DNA from: SCBR16-9 sp964537975
GTDB lineage: Bacteria; Hydrogenedentota; Hydrogenedentia; Hydrogenedentales; SCBR16-9
Assembly: GCA_964537975.1 (NCBI GenBank)
Contig: CAZIDP010000010.1
Location: 41,932 to 105,931 of the forward strand
DNA length: 64,000 nucleotides
Reading direction: 5' to 3'
The position numbers were made by a program, and so were the translations under genes. Shown here piece after piece: positions 46,084 through 55,029 of the stretch. The notes beneath the pieces were generated by a model. It had not been told where the DNA came from. It did not search any database and saw only the letters and a program-made list of their open reading frames with translations. The stretch's first letter is position 1, and every line of letters starts with the position of its first letter.

Positions 46084-46413
46084 ATGAATCAAGTTGCTCA
46101 GGAATTATGTGAGAAAGAAGCGCTGGCACCTATACATCCTGTTACCAAGCATGATGATTTCATGGTACTTGGGGGACCAGCAGCTATTCGAAGACACTTG
46201 TGGCGGTATGGTGCAGAAAATTCAGAGAACCTCGACCCTGATCTGGAAACCATCCGGGTTTCCATGCGCATCCCGATGGATGTATTTGAAGCAATTGGAT
46301 TGGCTGCTTGTGGGGAAGGAATGACTCGTCAGGAACTGGTTATACGGCTGTTGACGATGGGATTGTCACAAATGCCACGTTCCATCTATCCTGGTGAATT
46401 TTCCGATTCCTGA
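46084..46413 (+). CDS. small protein, possible ribbon-helix-helix fold
   Basis: 109 residues from ATG 46084 with GGAGG 12 bases upstream; TTG 46075 is an alternative only 3 bases from that site. The N-terminal half is polar. The segment IRVSMRIPMDVFEAIGLAA, followed by GMTRQELVIRLLTMGLSQ (residues ~55-95), follows the strand-helix-helix pattern of Arc/MetJ-like DNA-binding proteins, but with no close family recognised. It may be a transcription factor. The preceding 240 bases hold a near-consensus promoter and hairpin. Its role is unknown. Confidence 0.55.
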   Translation: MNQVAQELCEKEALAPIHPVTKHDDFMVLGGPAAIRRHLWRYGAENSENLDPDLETIRVSMRIPMDVFEAIGLAACGEGMTRQELVIRLLTMGLSQMPRSIYPGEFSDS

Positions 46414-46484
46414 AAATCAGTTGATTTGAACCAGTAACGTAACTACATTATCCATACAACAAAGAATGCTATGTTACTGAAAAA

Positions 46485-46730
46485 TCAGTGACGCCATAAC
46501 AAAAGAAAGCGCGTCCATAAAGTGGCATTGTGACGCAAATCTTTTTTCTGCTTTTTAGTTTTATAAGCAGTTGATGTAGCATTATTGTATCCATTCCCCT
46601 GGATGCCTTTATCCCATTCAGAATCGAAGGCAGAAGGATCTGGATAGTAGGGCTCCTCTTCAATAAAGTCATAGTTACTGTCAAAATCTTCGGCTTCAGG
46701 GGCTCCGTCATCATGAAATACATATGGCAT
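46485..46730 (-). CDS. small unknown protein with acidic N-half and basic C-half
   Basis: 81 residues with a very strong ribosome site (AAAGGAGGAG) in front of ATG 46730. The first 45 residues are rich in Asp and Glu (EAEDFDSNYDFIEEEPYY), the rest rich in Lys and Arg (KTKKQKKDLRHNATLW), ending with an aromatic/hydrophobic tail (RFLLLWRH). No family recognised. The tight ribosome site and the lack of another ORF argue that it is real. Confidence 0.5.
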   Translation of the reverse strand: MPYVFHDDGAPEAEDFDSNYDFIEEEPYYPDPSAFDSEWDKGIQGNGYNNATSTAYKTKKQKKDLRHNATLWTRFLLLWRH

Positions 46731-47186
46731 AACGCTATACTCCTCCTTTCATTCGGAAGATCGTTTCTTGCGTTCAAACTATTATACCTGATTCTACGAT
46801 TTATTGATTGCAATACGATGCAAAACTAATTAGAATTTCATTAGCTGATCAACAAATGATTCGGCTTGACATTATCGCAATTACAGTATCGATTACGCAT
46901 TTAAAGCTGTCAATCAACGAGATAAACGCACAGAAATTAGTCGTGTTGGCATGTAGTCCCCAATCATTTAACGCTTCATAAGTCATAGCAGAAAAGGCAT
47001 AATTGAAATAAATTACAATGCCACTATCAGCCCATAAAACTACGGCATAAGAATCTGGCTGAATATCGCAGACAACAACTCAACTATGTTTTGTGAAAAT
47101 TTCAGGAGTTCATATATAAATGTACGCAAGTCTTACAGAGCAAGTCAGAATCAGCACACTACCAGAAGACGGCACTGCCAGGCAGA
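46731..47186. other. intergenic region before the sulfatase
   Basis: 456 bases between the start of the small leftward gene and the 3' end of the sulfatase. No gene, RNA or clear terminator recognised. Confidence 0.5.
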
Positions 47187-48587
47187 TTAAGTCGGAAAAT
47201 TAAACTGCTCTATGTCGCATGGCGAATGTGCTTTGTCAAGAAGTTCCTGTGCCTTCGCAACAATATCCGGGTGCTCTCCAGCCAAATCATGTTGTTCCCC
47301 AATGTCTTCAGCTAGATTATAAAGTTCTATAGAGTTGAATGGTCGCTCACTCATACTGAGTTGAACTGCTTTCCAGTCGCCACATCGTATTGCCCGCTTC
47401 CCACCTTGCTCATGAAATTCCCAATACAGATGATCATGTAGTTTCTGGGAGTCAGGGTGACCCAGGAGTGTCGGCAGGAATGAAATGCCATCTGTGTCGT
47501 GCGGAATTGCGGCACCGGCCAATTCGCAAGCGGTAGGCAGAAAATCCCAGAACGCGGATACATGGTCGGTCGTCGTAGCTTCTTGTATTTTTCCCGGCCA
47601 CCAGGCAATGAATGGTACGCGAATACCTCCTTCATACAAATCACGCTTACCCCCTCTATGTACACCACTGGAATTAAAAAAGAAACGATCATGACCCCCT
47701 TCATGCATGGCGCCATTATCACTGGTAAATATGACCAGTGTATTTTCGGCAATTCCAAGTTCTTTGAGTTTATCCAGCAATTGGCCTACTTCCCAATCCA
47801 TCCGCGACACCATCGCAGCAAAAGCTGTACGTGGTTCTTCTTCACTTCGATAATGCCCCTGAATAACAGGTTCCTCATCAAATTGACTACGATACATCTT
47901 CATCCAGTCTTCGGGTGCATATAGACTTGCGTGCGGAATCTGCATAGACCAGTGCAAAAAGAATGGTCCATCTTTGTGCGATTCCAGGTAACGTGTGATG
48001 TCGTCCATAAATAAATCATGACTGTAATGGGTTCCCTCATGCAACGCATTTCCGGGATAATGAATAACCTCACCATTATGGTATAGCTTTTCTGGAAAAT
48101 AATGGTGGGCATCTACATGGGTCAGGTATCCGAAGAAGTGGTCAAAACCTTTGGCATTGGGCTGTTCCGGTGTGGTAATACAACCCGTGCTCGCCTTGCC
48201 AATCATAGCGGTGTGATATCCGACTGTTTGTAAAAGTTCCGCCACCGTAGTATCTTCGGGAGATGTTCGCAATTGGTAATCTCCATTGCCCCGCACATAC
48301 GTATTGCCTGAATGTTTCCCTGTGAGAAAACACGCACGAGAAGGCGCGCAAACCGTGCTGCCGGCATAATGCTGTGTAAACATCAACCCCTCAGAGGCCA
48401 TTCGATCGATGCATGGAGTTTTGATAACTTCCTGGCCGTAACACCCGAGATCGGCATATCCAAGATCATCGGCAAGTATGAATATGATATTGGGACGATC
48501 TTCCGGGGTCCCTGCAACTGCTAGAGGGTTAAACATAGCTGCTAAGCCCAAAGTCCCTGTCAGTTTCATAAATGATCTTCGTTCCAT
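47187..48587 (-). CDS. Tat-exported sulfatase (arylsulfatase family)
   Basis: 466 residues. The N-terminus MERRSFMKLTGTLGLAAM is a twin-arginine leader (R-R-S-F-M-K). The formylglycine motif C-A-P-S-R has its Cys at residue 80. NIIFILADDLGYADLGCYG holds the calcium-binding Asp pair, and HWSMQIPHASLYAP and VIFTSDNGAMHEG are the remaining active-site loops. Type I sulfatases need an anaerobic or aerobic formylglycine enzyme elsewhere. It removes sulfate from glycans, a frequent trait of marine or gut polysaccharide degraders. AAGGAGG precedes ATG. Confidence 0.92.
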   Translation of the reverse strand: MERRSFMKLTGTLGLAAMFNPLAVAGTPEDRPNIIFILADDLGYADLGCYGQEVIKTPCIDRMASEGLMFTQHYAGSTVCAPSRACFLTGKHSGNTYVRGNGDYQLRTSPEDTTVAELLQTVGYHTAMIGKASTGCITTPEQPNAKGFDHFFGYLTHVDAHHYFPEKLYHNGEVIHYPGNALHEGTHYSHDLFMDDITRYLESHKDGPFFLHWSMQIPHASLYAPEDWMKMYRSQFDEEPVIQGHYRSEEEPRTAFAAMVSRMDWEVGQLLDKLKELGIAENTLVIFTSDNGAMHEGGHDRFFFNSSGVHRGGKRDLYEGGIRVPFIAWWPGKIQEATTTDHVSAFWDFLPTACELAGAAIPHDTDGISFLPTLLGHPDSQKLHDHLYWEFHEQGGKRAIRCGDWKAVQLSMSERPFNSIELYNLAEDIGEQHDLAGEHPDIVAKAQELLDKAHSPCDIEQFNFPT

Positions 48588-48757
48588 AGTACCTCCTTCG
48601 AAAAATTGGTATTTAAAGTGGACTCTATTTCCAAGTTGACGTTTTCATGTAATATCGTACAAGTATCAACATGTAAATTGGCAGGTTGTACCTAATGGTC
48701 TGAATATGTTTTCATGGTAGCAGGTTGATAGTCACAATTAATACAAAGGGGAACGTC

Positions 48758-49759
48758 ATGAACAATGATGAAAAGAACAACGAGTTAAGTCGGCGTGGTT
48801 TTATGGGCAGTTCGATTGCACTGGCTGCAATACCGTTGGGTTTGCATGCCATCAATCAGCAAGCTGCGGCACAACAACAGCCACCAGATGGCGCAGAACA
48901 GCTCACACATTACCAGGAAGCGGAGCAGGGAGGCGAACAACATGGACCGCATATCTGGTTACGCTGGAATAATGCGCCACTGGCAAGTTACCGGGCACAT
49001 CACGGCCAGAAGTATCCCTATTTTTATCCACTCATGGGCCTTGTCTCAGGTCAATCAATGACATCCGAAACCGCACTCCCCTGGCCCCATCACCGTTCCA
49101 TGTATTTTTCCTGTGACAAAGTAAATGGAAAAAATTACTGGCAACAAGGCCTGGAGCATGGACAGGTATTATCGACCGGCCCCAAGGTGACAGAGGCAAC
49201 GAGCACTTCAGCTATTATTGAAGATGCCTGTGAATGGCGTGCTCCTGACATGCCGCTTCAGATGACAGACAAACGGAAATATTCCATTGCCATCGACTAT
49301 CCAAACAAATGGATCATCGATACAGAGATTGAATGGAAGGCCGAGGTCGATATAACGATTGAACGTACCAATCACGCGCTGTTCTCCATACGTTCCGCGA
49401 TCGATATCTCCACTTGGGGCGGTGGCACCCTGGTTTCAAGTGAAGGGGATGTCGGTGAAGAAGCTACATTCGGCAAGCCCGCACGCTGGTGTGCTTTCTA
49501 TGGCAAACGTCGACAAGCCAAAGGAGAACCTGTGGAAGGTATTGCCCTGATTGATCATCCCGACAACCCTTGGGAGCCTTGCCCCTGGTTTACCCGGGAC
49601 TACGGCATGATCTCCCCCATGCCTTTCCAATGGTTAGAAGAACCCTGGCAACTTCCTGCCGGTGAATCTGTCAAACTTAAATATCTCACGGTTATATTTA
49701 ATGGCGACCCAGAAGAGGCAGGAATTGATCAAATCAGTAATAGCTGGATTGGTACCTGA
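48758..49759 (+). CDS. exported DUF6807 (PmoA-like) protein, copy 1
   Basis: 333 residues from ATG 48758, behind GGGGA; the frame opens earlier at 48725 without a ribosome site. Tat leader NELSRRGFMGSSIALAAI. The body shows the DUF6807 core: PYFYPLMGLVSGQSMTSETALPWPHHRSMYFSCDKVNG with conserved His-His, and DITIERTNHALFSIRSAI plus NPWEPCPWFTRDYGMISP. The family name refers to a methane-oxygenase-like annotation, but most members occur in carbohydrate loci and are thought to be sugar-related; activity here is not known. A close paralogue follows 132 bases downstream. Confidence 0.75.
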   Translation: MNNDEKNNELSRRGFMGSSIALAAIPLGLHAINQQAAAQQQPPDGAEQLTHYQEAEQGGEQHGPHIWLRWNNAPLASYRAHHGQKYPYFYPLMGLVSGQSMTSETALPWPHHRSMYFSCDKVNGKNYWQQGLEHGQVLSTGPKVTEATSTSAIIEDACEWRAPDMPLQMTDKRKYSIAIDYPNKWIIDTEIEWKAEVDITIERTNHALFSIRSAIDISTWGGGTLVSSEGDVGEEATFGKPARWCAFYGKRRQAKGEPVEGIALIDHPDNPWEPCPWFTRDYGMISPMPFQWLEEPWQLPAGESVKLKYLTVIFNGDPEEAGIDQISNSWIGT

Positions 49760-49890
49760 TTTTTAGTACACAGTAACCTGCTGGTACAAGATAATCAATT
49801 CACCAGGGCTGGTAGCATTATCAGCCCTGACACAATTAAAAAGCAGAATGACATGCACTAAAAGCTTAACAAGGCAACATCAACGTACTC

Positions 49891-50889
49891 ATGACAAATG
49901 ACAAAGACCACCACACCTTAAACCGTCGCCTATTTATGGGCAGTTCACTGGCTCTTGCCACGGCATCATTGGGGTTCCAAGCCATGAATCAACAAGCTAC
50001 AGCACAACAACACCCACCTGAAGGAGCAGAACAACTTACGCATTACCAGGAATCAGAGATAGGAGGCCAACAACATGGCCCGCATATCTGGTTGCGTTGG
50101 AATAACGCTTCATTGGCCAGTTACAGAGCACACACAGGCCAGAAGTATCCCTATTTTTATCCGCTTATGGGTTTGGCTTCCGGAATGTCATTAACATCAG
50201 AAACTGCGTTACCCTGGCCACACCACCGCTCGATGTTCTTTTCTTGCGACAAGGTAAATGCGGTGAATTATTGGCACCTGGGCCTGGAGCATGGACAGGT
50301 ATTATCGACCGGCCCCAAAGTGACAGATGCAACGAGCACTTCAGCTATTATTGAAGATGCCTGCGAATGGCATGCACCTGACATGCCGCTTCAGATGACT
50401 GACAAAAGGAAATACACCATTACCATCGACTACCCAAATAATTGGATCATCGACTCAGAGATTGAATGGAAGGCTGAGGTTGATATCACCATTGAACAAA
50501 CCAACCACGCACTGTTTTCGATACGATCTGCTATTGATATCTCTCCCTGGGGTGGTGGCACCTTGGTGTCGAGTGAAGGGGACATCGGTGAAGCGGCCAC
50601 CTTCGGCAAGCCCGCACGTTGGTGTGCTTTCTATGGCAAGCGACGACAGACCAAAGGAGAACCTGTAGAGGGTATTGCCCTGATTGATCATCCCGACAAC
50701 CCTTGGGAACCATGCCCCTGGTTTACCCGGGACTACGGCATGATCTCCCCCATGCCATTCCAATGGATTGAAGAACCCTGGCACCTTCAAGCCGGAGAAT
50801 CCGTTCATCTTAAGTACCGTACAGTCATGTTCAATGGAGATCCAGAAGAAGCCGAGATAGACAAGATCAGTAAAAACTGGACAGCATAG
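49891..50889 (+). CDS. exported DUF6807 (PmoA-like) protein, copy 2
   Basis: 332 residues; the leader NRRLFMGSSLALATASLG has an N-R-R motif like copy 1. The protein is a close paralogue of copy 1 and keeps the same motifs (PWPHHRSMFFSCDKVN, DITIEQTNHALFSIRSAID, NPWEPCPWFTRDYGMISP). Blocks of nearly identical DNA alternate with more diverged blocks, as described in the findings. Both copies face the same way. No separate promoter was identified, and a 7-bp inverted repeat at 49805-49828 lies between them. Confidence 0.75.
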   Translation: MTNDKDHHTLNRRLFMGSSLALATASLGFQAMNQQATAQQHPPEGAEQLTHYQESEIGGQQHGPHIWLRWNNASLASYRAHTGQKYPYFYPLMGLASGMSLTSETALPWPHHRSMFFSCDKVNAVNYWHLGLEHGQVLSTGPKVTDATSTSAIIEDACEWHAPDMPLQMTDKRKYTITIDYPNNWIIDSEIEWKAEVDITIEQTNHALFSIRSAIDISPWGGGTLVSSEGDIGEAATFGKPARWCAFYGKRRQTKGEPVEGIALIDHPDNPWEPCPWFTRDYGMISPMPFQWIEEPWHLQAGESVHLKYRTVMFNGDPEEAEIDKISKNWTA

Positions 50890-51020
50890 TTAATATATTA
50901 TAAAAATAATAAGTATACGTCACTTAAGAATTACTATATCACTTGCTATAAGTAGCTTGTAAATCAGGTATAATATTAATGGTACGCTTCCGTGACTACC
51001 ATGAATCCATGGGAGTTCAC

Positions 51021-51431
51021 ATGATGAAACTGTTAAGTTTGTTGTTTGCCATGCTGACTGCATTGTTCGGTTTATCGGGAAATGCCTTTCAGCCATCAAT
51101 GTATAGCGGAGATTCTGATATGGTTGTGACCATTAGAATTGCTCCGTCTGTGTTAATACTTGACAAGGATCAAGGTGGTGATATTACTGTTCACGTTGAA
51201 ATTCCTTATACACAAGTAATAAGAGACAGTGTTTTCTTGAGTGGGACACCAGCAAGGGTTATTTTTCCTGACAATCGAGGAAATCTGGTCGCAAAGTTTG
51301 ATGAAATATGTGTTAAAGAAAAAATTGACTCCGGTTATGTCACCCTGGAACTAAGGGGAGAAGCCACAGATGGTAATACATTTTGTGGCAGCGAAAAGGT
51401 GCTTGCAATCTATTGGCGGAATCCGCGTTAA
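51021..51431 (+). CDS. small exported protein of unknown function
   Basis: 136 residues from ATG 51021, GGAG 5 bases upstream (51024 is an in-frame alternative). Hydrophobic signal peptide MMKLLSLLFAMLTALFGLSG. The rest is beta-rich with two Cys (around residues 96 and 123) that could form a disulfide. No family recognised. The stop codon is immediately followed by the stop of the convergent esterase gene. Confidence 0.5.
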   Translation: MMKLLSLLFAMLTALFGLSGNAFQPSMYSGDSDMVVTIRIAPSVLILDKDQGGDITVHVEIPYTQVIRDSVFLSGTPARVIFPDNRGNLVAKFDEICVKEKIDSGYVTLELRGEATDGNTFCGSEKVLAIYWRNPR

Positions 51432-52622
51432 TTACCTGCCAAAATGTTTGTCAGCGAAATCCATATAGTGGTTCCAGTCTTCGAGCAGTAGATTATGCCC
51501 GCCCTCTCTGATGTGGTAACCGATAGTACCATGGGCTGCTTCACCGGGAGCGGGCATGGTATCAACAGGCATCCCTTCCAGGCCCAGCAATGCATACACC
51601 GGTGTGGCATGATAAGCGCCCAGGAATTCTCCCTTGGGGTCTGCCCATCTGTCTTCTACCGCACTAGCCGCGTATACCGGACGTGGAGCCATCAGCGCAA
51701 ATAACATGTGCTGGTCGATGGGCAGGGCATCTTCATTTTCAGCGAATTCCTGGAAATTGCGGCAGAACCAATAATGGAATCGGTCTTCAGCAGTGATATG
51801 GCTGATACGCTCACCAAAACGTCGCCGCGACAATGCGGCACCACCACAACCAGACTCATTGCTGATGGCAATGGCAAAACGTTCGTCTTCTGCACCACCC
51901 CATAAAGCAGCCTTTCCACCACGAGAGTGGCCAAGCAACACGACACGGGATTCGTCTATGTTTGCATCCTGTTCGAAGTAATCCAGGGCACGGCTGGCCC
52001 CCCAGCCCCAGGCAGCCAAGCCACCCCACGCATCGGCTGGTCGTTCTGCTTCGATATCTTCAAAAAGACTGATTACACCTGTACGATAAGATTCAGCATT
52101 ATCTGGTGCGATTTCATTCACCTGTACAGCGGCAATGGCATATCCCCGGGCAATAACTTCCTCTACTGGCCAGAATTCAGATTTGGTTTCCCGGGTAGGA
52201 TCTGTATTTTCACGACCTCTGTTGTTCATTAACAAAAATAAGGGTACGGCCGATTCAGCAGCATTCGGGGCAAACACGATTAACTCGAATGCATGTGTTT
52301 TATCTCCCTGACTCACTTGTATATTCACACGACGCATTGTAGCTGCGCCATCCAACGCTTCCACATCTTCTTCAAGCTTCTCAAAAGCGATGTGCTCAGG
52401 CGGCCCGGGACGCCGACCGTAAACATGTTCACGGAATAGTTCCAGTATTTCGGTTCGACGTTGCTTGAACCACGCCTCTGCATCATTTACCGGTTCACCA
52501 TTTTCCAGAACCAATGGGTCAGGCAAGGTATACTCAGGTACATTTTCTTCCTCGTACATTGCCGGATCAGGCGCAGATGAATGTAATAAGGCAATGGACA
52601 ACAGCATGGCACTGAAACACAT
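51432..52622 (-). CDS. exported CE15-like glucuronoyl/acetyl esterase
   Basis: 396 residues with a short signal peptide (MCFSAMLLSIALLHSS). Alpha/beta hydrolase: GHSRGGKAALWGGA contains the nucleophile Ser233; NESGCGGAALSRRRFGE and a C-terminal AAHGTIGYHIREGGHN carry the likely oxyanion and His parts. The layout (DPLVLENGEPVNDAEAWFKQRR, FREHVYGRRPGPP) matches CE15-like glucuronoyl esterases, which break lignin-carbohydrate or glucuronate esters. GAGG precedes ATG. Substrate uncertain. Confidence 0.8.
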   Translation of the reverse strand: MCFSAMLLSIALLHSSAPDPAMYEEENVPEYTLPDPLVLENGEPVNDAEAWFKQRRTEILELFREHVYGRRPGPPEHIAFEKLEEDVEALDGAATMRRVNIQVSQGDKTHAFELIVFAPNAAESAVPLFLLMNNRGRENTDPTRETKSEFWPVEEVIARGYAIAAVQVNEIAPDNAESYRTGVISLFEDIEAERPADAWGGLAAWGWGASRALDYFEQDANIDESRVVLLGHSRGGKAALWGGAEDERFAIAISNESGCGGAALSRRRFGERISHITAEDRFHYWFCRNFQEFAENEDALPIDQHMLFALMAPRPVYAASAVEDRWADPKGEFLGAYHATPVYALLGLEGMPVDTMPAPGEAAHGTIGYHIREGGHNLLLEDWNHYMDFADKHFGR

Positions 52623-52836
52623 TTTGATGACTCCTCATGTTTTGCATACAAAAAATCTGAAACTGTTAGTTGCAAATTGCTTCTCCATCATATCGCACAA
52701 GGCATTTTTATGCAACGCCAGCATAAAATCAATTCCAGCAATTTGTTCTGTATTTTCGAAACTGAGGACATACAGGTAGCATCTGGTGACGCTGCTGTGG
52801 ATAATCAATACATATTCGAATTTGAGGTTATGATAT

Positions 52837-53058
52837 ATGGTCGAAATTATTCCAGAAATTGGTCTGTGCAGTATATGTAAATTTGCCCGGGCAATACGGC
52901 ATCCACGGGGCGGTGCATCCTATTGGCAATGTAGTCTGGCAGAACAAGATTCCAATTTCCCGCGTTATCCTGGTCTTCCAGTTATTCAATGCATGGGATT
53001 CATAAAGTCAGAAAACAAATCTCAAAACAATGCCAATTCTAGTGGGGAGTTCAAATAA
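52837..53058 (+). CDS. 73-residue zinc-type Cys microprotein
   Basis: 73 residues from ATG 52837, GAGG 9 bases upstream. Four Cys: C-S-I-C (residues ~11-14), C near residue 33 in YWQCSLAEQ and C near 52 in VIQCMGF; the pattern CxxC...C...C and F-x-x-Y-P-G-L-P-V-x-x-C-x-G-F looks like a small zinc-binding domain also seen in other uncultured bacteria. Its frame stays open across the start of the glycosyltransferase, whose upstream ATG 53030 overlaps its tail. Function unknown. Confidence 0.55.
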   Translation: MVEIIPEIGLCSICKFARAIRHPRGGASYWQCSLAEQDSNFPRYPGLPVIQCMGFIKSENKSQNNANSSGEFK

Positions 53059-53062
53059 AAAA

Positions 53063-53818
53063 ATGAATAATGCCAGTCCATCAACAAACACACTAGAAAC
53101 ACCCCAAGTTTTACCGGACAACTTGCATCAACTCTGTGTAGTAATACCAAGCTACAACGCGGGTACCCGATTGGCTCCGGTCGTCAAAGGTGTACAGCAA
53201 GTCGGGGTGCCATTTATTGTAGTCGATGATGGCAGTTCCGATGGGTCAGTATCCGCGTTATCACTACCAGATGAGAACGTCCTCCATCTGCCTGAGAACC
53301 GCGGTAAAGGGCACGCGCTTTTGGCCGGATTCCGTAAAGCTTTGGAAAACAACGAAATCGCTGCAGCATGTGTGGTTGATGCCGATGGCCAGCATAACCC
53401 ACAAGATATCCCCCGCTTCTGGGCAACATATAAGAGCAGTGAAGCAGATTTCATTACAGGAGTGCGGAGCCGTGCTGGAACTTATGTACCGCTACGTAGT
53501 CGCTTCGGAAACTGGCTTACCGTTCATGTAACTAGCTGGTTATTAGGGCGGCGCTTGCCCGATACCCAATGTGGCTTTCGATTGATGTCGCGTCATTTTA
53601 CAGAAACCGTGTTGCAGGAAGTGGATGGCGGGCGTTATGAAACCGAGATGGAAATCCTGGTTTTGGCTATTCGCCGGGGATTCAGTCTTGAGCAAGTTTC
53701 CATAGCCACTGTGTATGAATCTGGTAATCCTTCATCGCACTTTAATAAATTCTTGGACTCCTATCTGATATACCGTCGTCTTTGGGCAGCGATAAGAAAA
53801 TATCGTCGGAAAACTTGA
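53063..53818 (+). CDS. GT2-family glycosyltransferase
   Basis: 251 residues from ATG 53063, GGGGAG 13 bases upstream (ATG 53030 is the alternative). GT-A fold: VVIPSYNAGTRLAPVVKGV, VDDGSSDGS (DxD-type start), ACVVDADGQHNPQDIPRF (DxD), ITGVRSRAG and DTQCGFRLMSR. It resembles dolichol/undecaprenyl-phosphate mannosyl- or glucosyltransferases. No membrane helix. Possibly used to make a surface glycan or lipid-linked sugar. Confidence 0.85.
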   Translation: MNNASPSTNTLETPQVLPDNLHQLCVVIPSYNAGTRLAPVVKGVQQVGVPFIVVDDGSSDGSVSALSLPDENVLHLPENRGKGHALLAGFRKALENNEIAAACVVDADGQHNPQDIPRFWATYKSSEADFITGVRSRAGTYVPLRSRFGNWLTVHVTSWLLGRRLPDTQCGFRLMSRHFTETVLQEVDGGRYETEMEILVLAIRRGFSLEQVSIATVYESGNPSSHFNKFLDSYLIYRRLWAAIRKYRRKT

Positions 53819-53945
53819 TGAGAAAAACAACGCAGATCAATATTACCCTTAAACACTTTTGACAGTTGTATCATCGGCACTCTATCATGGATTCAAAATA
53901 TGACTAACGTAGTATTTTTATCACAATCAACCTTGGAGTTCCAGC

Positions 53946-54935
53946 ATGCGAATTTCAGCAATACCACCTACCATTCTAAGCATCTTTCTGTCCTTTATGA
54001 TTTCGCACAATACCATAGGAGAGGAAACCACCATGCGTCTGGGGCTAATTGGGCTTGACACATCTCATGTTATCTCATTTATCAGCCTGTTGAATGACCC
54101 AGTACATGCAAACCATGTACCAGGCGCAAAAATCGTAGCAGGATACAAAGGGGGCAGCGACGATTTCCCGCCAAGTTACGAACGCATTGACAATTTTACA
54201 CAACGCCTCGTGGAGGACTGGAATATCACGCTCTACGATACGATAGAAGAATTGTGTGAGAATGTTGATGCTGTTTTTCTGACTTCGGTGGATGGCCGAC
54301 AACACCTGGATCAGGCACGGCCAGTAATTACCGCGGGTTTACCACTTTTTGTCGACAAGCCATTCACAGGATCATTAGCTGAAGCGATTGAATTATTTAA
54401 ATTGGCAGAAACACATGAAGTTCCGCTGTTTACTTCATCTGCCTTGCGTTTCTGGGAGCCGGTTGTTGAAATGGGAAGCTTGGAAAATATCCAGGGTGCT
54501 ACATCTGTCGGCCCCTGCTCGTACCAGCCAGGCATACCCGATTTATACTGGTACGGTATTCACGGTATTGAAGTATTGTTCAGCATTATGGGGCCAGAGT
54601 GCATCGAAGTGACTCATATTCACACCGACAATACGGATCTGATTGTAGGCAAATGGCTTGACGGTAGAATTGGCACCTATCGGGGCATACGAAATGCGGC
54701 CTCACCATTTCGCCTCACCGTTTATGGTGCCGATGAGGTAGTTGACCAGGAACTCAGCGGTAATTATCAAGGATTGATGGAAGCCACTTTGGAGCTTTTC
54801 CGAACTGGAAAACCAGCTGTATCCCGGGAAGAAACACTGGCGATATTTGCATTCATGGAAGCTGCCGCAGTCAGTAAACGCCAGGGAGGAATTCCGGTAT
54901 CCATGCAGGACACACTTGATGCCGCACAAAAATAG
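53946..54935 (+). CDS. Gfo/Idh/MocA-family protein with signal-like N-terminus
   Basis: 329 residues. N-terminus SAIPPTILSIFLSFMISHN is hydrophobic and probably a secretion signal. The Rossmann part begins MRLGLIGLDTSHVISFISLLN (a degenerate GxGxxG) and the family motif reads VDKPFTG (DKP rather than EKP). TSSALRFWEPV and GIHGIEVLFSIMG follow. The Lys is present but the nucleotide loop is unusual. Likely an exported or cell-wall facing oxidoreductase-like protein. Follows 127 bases after the GT2 gene. Confidence 0.75.
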   Translation: MRISAIPPTILSIFLSFMISHNTIGEETTMRLGLIGLDTSHVISFISLLNDPVHANHVPGAKIVAGYKGGSDDFPPSYERIDNFTQRLVEDWNITLYDTIEELCENVDAVFLTSVDGRQHLDQARPVITAGLPLFVDKPFTGSLAEAIELFKLAETHEVPLFTSSALRFWEPVVEMGSLENIQGATSVGPCSYQPGIPDLYWYGIHGIEVLFSIMGPECIEVTHIHTDNTDLIVGKWLDGRIGTYRGIRNAASPFRLTVYGADEVVDQELSGNYQGLMEATLELFRTGKPAVSREETLAIFAFMEAAAVSKRQGGIPVSMQDTLDAAQK

Positions 54936-55029
54936 AAAACTTTATCGATTGCAACTAATAATAATGAACATCATGCGGTGAATCAGCATCCAAAAAAATT
55001 ACTGTAACGTATGCTACAAGGACCACACC

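Noticed and set aside
46432..46479. CAGTAAC/GTTACTG inverted repeat between two convergent small genes
   Set aside because: The 34-base loop and the lack of a U-tract make it a doubtful terminator.
49805..49828. AGGGCTG/CAGCCCT inverted repeat between the two DUF6807 genes
   Set aside because: Only 7 bp with no T-tract after it; too weak to call a terminator.
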